A stretch of DNA of 6,916 nt from JBKJUK01 sp046590705 (GTDB lineage: Bacteria; Acidobacteriota; Thermoanaerobaculia; Gp7-AA8). The notes beneath the pieces were generated by a model that saw only the letters and a program-made list of their open reading frames with translations, searched no databases and was not told where the DNA came from. The stretch lies in the NCBI GenBank assembly GCA_046590705.1, contig JBKJUK010000134.1:1-6916 (forward strand), in the 5' to 3' direction. Position numbers and translations under genes: made by a program. Shown piece by piece: positions 5,375 to 6,916 of this stretch; position 1 is the first letter of the stretch; each line of letters starts with the position of its first letter.

Positions 5375-6127
5375 ATGAGAAAAACGAGTGTAATCAAACC
5401 GGCCACCGGCGACCGGCCCATCAAGACGCTCGACAGGATCATCTCCAAGGCCGGTCGAGGTTCGAGAAGCGAGGCGCGACAGTGGATTCTTGCCGGGCGC
5501 GTCACTGTGAACGGTGAGGTGGTCCTTGATGCAGACCAGTGGATCGATCTCGAGCGGGACGCAGTCGGATTCGACGGTGAGCCGCTCGTCCGTGAGGAGC
5601 GGATCTACCTGGCGCTTCACAAACCTGCGGGTTATCTCACTACCTACAATCATCCGACCGGACGCCCGACTGTGTTCGATCTACTGCCTCCGGATCATCC
5701 CTACGTTTTCGCAGTGGGCAGACTCGACATCGATACTACCGGATTGCTGCTACTGACCAATGACAGCGTGTTCGCCGAAAAAATCATGAATCCGGAGTAC
5801 AAGGTCCCGAAGACTTATCGGGCCACTGTCTCCACCGACCTTGCAGAACATCAGTTGCGCCGGCTCCGCGACGGAGTCCCCCTCGACGACGGACCAACCA
5901 GACCGGCCGAGGTGACTCGTCCGGATGCGAACGATCTGCGGACAATCGACGTTACGATCACCGAGGGTCGGAATCGGCAGGTACGTCGGATGATCGAGGC
6001 AGTTGGAAGCTCGGTCGAGCAGCTCGCGCGGATCGCATCCGGTCGGCTGCCTCTCGGAGACCTTCCAGAAGGAAAGACGCGTCCACTGAGTGCGGATGAA
6101 GTCCTTGACCTGCTGAATCTCGAATAG
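5375..6127 (+). CDS. RsuA/RluB-family rRNA pseudouridine synthase
   Basis: A 250-residue enzyme that isomerises a specific uridine to pseudouridine in ribosomal RNA. Residues about 16-70 are an S4 RNA-binding domain (KTLDRIISKAGRGSRSEARQ, then GRVTVNGEVV). The catalytic domain covers about 76-235. LHKPAGYLTT (81-90) opens it, GRLDIDTTGLLLLTND (115-130) carries the catalytic D118, and TEGRNRQVRRM (196-206) and LPLGDLPEGKTRPLS are family blocks near the end. Length and order are normal for the RsuA/RluB/RluE/RluF group. Sequence alone does not show whether the target is 16S or 23S rRNA, so I give no symbol; RluB-like is my best guess. An in-frame TTG at 5354 would add 7 residues without a better ribosome-binding site. 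The 36-base spacer from rtcB has no terminator, so cotranscription is plausible. Confidence 0.93.
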   Translation: MRKTSVIKPATGDRPIKTLDRIISKAGRGSRSEARQWILAGRVTVNGEVVLDADQWIDLERDAVGFDGEPLVREERIYLALHKPAGYLTTYNHPTGRPTVFDLLPPDHPYVFAVGRLDIDTTGLLLLTNDSVFAEKIMNPEYKVPKTYRATVSTDLAEHQLRRLRDGVPLDDGPTRPAEVTRPDANDLRTIDVTITEGRNRQVRRMIEAVGSSVEQLARIASGRLPLGDLPEGKTRPLSADEVLDLLNLE

Positions 6128-6187
6128 AAGTTCCTCGATCCGCGTGCGCATCAGCAGGTCTTTGCCATTTCTTTGACGGCAGGTGTC

Positions 6188-6193
6188 TACGAT
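6188..6193 (+). promoter_or_regulatory. TANNNT -10-like box directly before the PilZ gene
   Basis: TACGAT ends 6 bases before ATG 6200, the arrangement expected of a promoter giving a leaderless transcript that starts at or next to the ATG. No clear -35 is present at the usual distance, and TTGACG at 6173-6178 is too close. The call rests on spacing and on the lack of a good Shine-Dalgarno sequence. Confidence 0.25.
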
Positions 6194-6199
6194 CGCGCC

Positions 6200-6877
6200 A
6201 TGGTTACCCTACCAACGCTCACTCTTGAAGATAACCGTGACAGGCAGCGCTTCGCGATCAGCCCGGCAATCGAGGGGAATTTTGGAGCAATCGCTGTACG
6301 AATCGTGAACATCGGCGAGCGCGGCGTCATGGTCGACCATGCCGAGCCGCTTCGCCTGGCAGCAGTGGGACGACTTACCTTCAAGTTTCCCGGTTCGAAG
6401 CAGCCAATTGGTCTGGGCGCTGTAGTGCTATGGAGTCATCTTTCAAAAGTTCCGAGCGAGAGCGGAAAGTATCTGTACGAATCGGGTCTGCGTCTAACAG
6501 AGGAAGTCGATCTCACGGGCCGGGTTGTTCAGCACCTGCACGAGCTTTCGGTCGCTTATCCCGACCGCGATTCGATGGTGCGTAAGCAGGCCATGCTGCA
6601 TGCTAAAGCGCAGAACCAGCCGCCGCGAATGAAGTATCTGCATACGCAGGCGACGCTCGTGGATCCGGACGAGCTTCTCCTGGTTCAGCACGCGCGGGAT
6701 CAGCTGAAGATTTTCCCTGACGAGGCCATCAAGTGGTACAACCGCGCCCGTTTCTCGGTGCCCGATTCCGAACTGCACTCGATCCCGCACAAGGAAGACG
6801 TACTGGCGGTATGGGAGTACCTCGAGCGGTCGGTTTCGTTGCAGAAGATCATAGCGGCTTTCAGCCAGAAACGTTGA
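6200..6877 (+). CDS. PilZ-domain protein with unidentified C-terminal half
   Basis: A soluble protein of 225 residues. Residues about 12-112 look like a PilZ domain. It has an RxxxR motif (R13-D-R-Q-R17) ahead of strands carrying IVNIGERGVMVDH, where N37-I-G39-E-R-G42 stands for the usual [D/N]xSxxG. The later strands are LTFKFP, GAVVLWSH and YESGLRLT, in the order expected of the beta barrel. PilZ domains with both motifs bind cyclic di-GMP; here Ser is replaced by Gly, so binding is likely but not assured. Residues about 120-225 are charged and mostly helical in character, with no membrane segment, and I do not recognise them; they may be the output or partner-binding part. I chose ATG 6200 over the in-frame TTG 6173 because its N terminus joins the domain directly. 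The gene follows the pseudouridine synthase after 72 bases in the same direction. Confidence 0.75.
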   Translation: MVTLPTLTLEDNRDRQRFAISPAIEGNFGAIAVRIVNIGERGVMVDHAEPLRLAAVGRLTFKFPGSKQPIGLGAVVLWSHLSKVPSESGKYLYESGLRLTEEVDLTGRVVQHLHELSVAYPDRDSMVRKQAMLHAKAQNQPPRMKYLHTQATLVDPDELLLVQHARDQLKIFPDEAIKWYNRARFSVPDSELHSIPHKEDVLAVWEYLERSVSLQKIIAAFSQKR

Positions 6878-6916
6878 GCGGTTCCTAGCCGCGTGATGAA
6901 ACGGGGCCATCTGCTT

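Noticed and set aside
6173..6199. Upstream TTG start for the PilZ protein
   Set aside because: The nine extra residues do not belong to the domain; ATG 6200 is the more usual codon.
6880..6894. Small hairpin GCGGTT/AGCCGC after the PilZ gene as a terminator
   Set aside because: It is only 6 pairs including one wobble, has a 3-base loop and no following T-tract.

Overview
The window is from a moderately GC-rich bacterial chromosome. I read it as Gram-negative, because it encodes a Sec-exported protein and a probable lipoprotein. A one-component regulator built as OmpR/CadC-type winged helix, TolB-like domain and TPR array is typical of Acidobacteriota and related phyla rich in such proteins. 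This placement is an inference from gene content only, and no marker gene here fixes the phylum.

Layout, left to right. Bases 2-202 are the 3' end of an unidentified plus-strand gene. Bases 203-506 are a non-coding leader with three small perfect stem-loops. Bases 507-1421 encode a secreted metzincin-like zinc metalloprotease whose zinc motif reads QEVGHDFGLGH, with Gln in place of the first His. A textbook intrinsic terminator follows at 1466-1498. Bases 1557-3263 on the minus strand encode the winged-helix/TolB-like/TPR regulator. It is divergent from a short Thr/Ala-rich probable lipoprotein gene (3434-3715), which has its own strong terminator (3726-3760). The 170-base divergent spacer holds two ATCCGG repeats exactly 10 bases apart, a plausible operator. 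Bases 3761-4108 have no gene; about half of this gap is one large nested palindrome (3831-4009) that looks like a dispersed palindromic repeat. Three plus-strand genes follow: RtcB RNA ligase (4109-5338), an RsuA/RluB-type pseudouridine synthase (5375-6127) and a PilZ-domain protein with an unidentified C-terminal half (6200-6877). The last 39 bases show no gene.

How the genes relate. The right-hand part groups two RNA-directed enzymes, for repair/splicing ligation and for rRNA modification, with a probable c-di-GMP-type effector. The spacers (36 and 72 bases) would allow cotranscription, but functional coupling is not shown. The left part carries exported products and a regulator, each set apart by its own terminator. 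The protease and lipoprotein genes have clear Shine-Dalgarno sequences, whereas rtcB, the pseudouridine synthase gene and the PilZ gene do not. I saw no CRISPR array, tRNA, rRNA, insertion sequence or prophage gene. The observations most worth a second look are the altered zinc motif, the nested palindrome in front of rtcB and the tandem sites beside the regulator gene.
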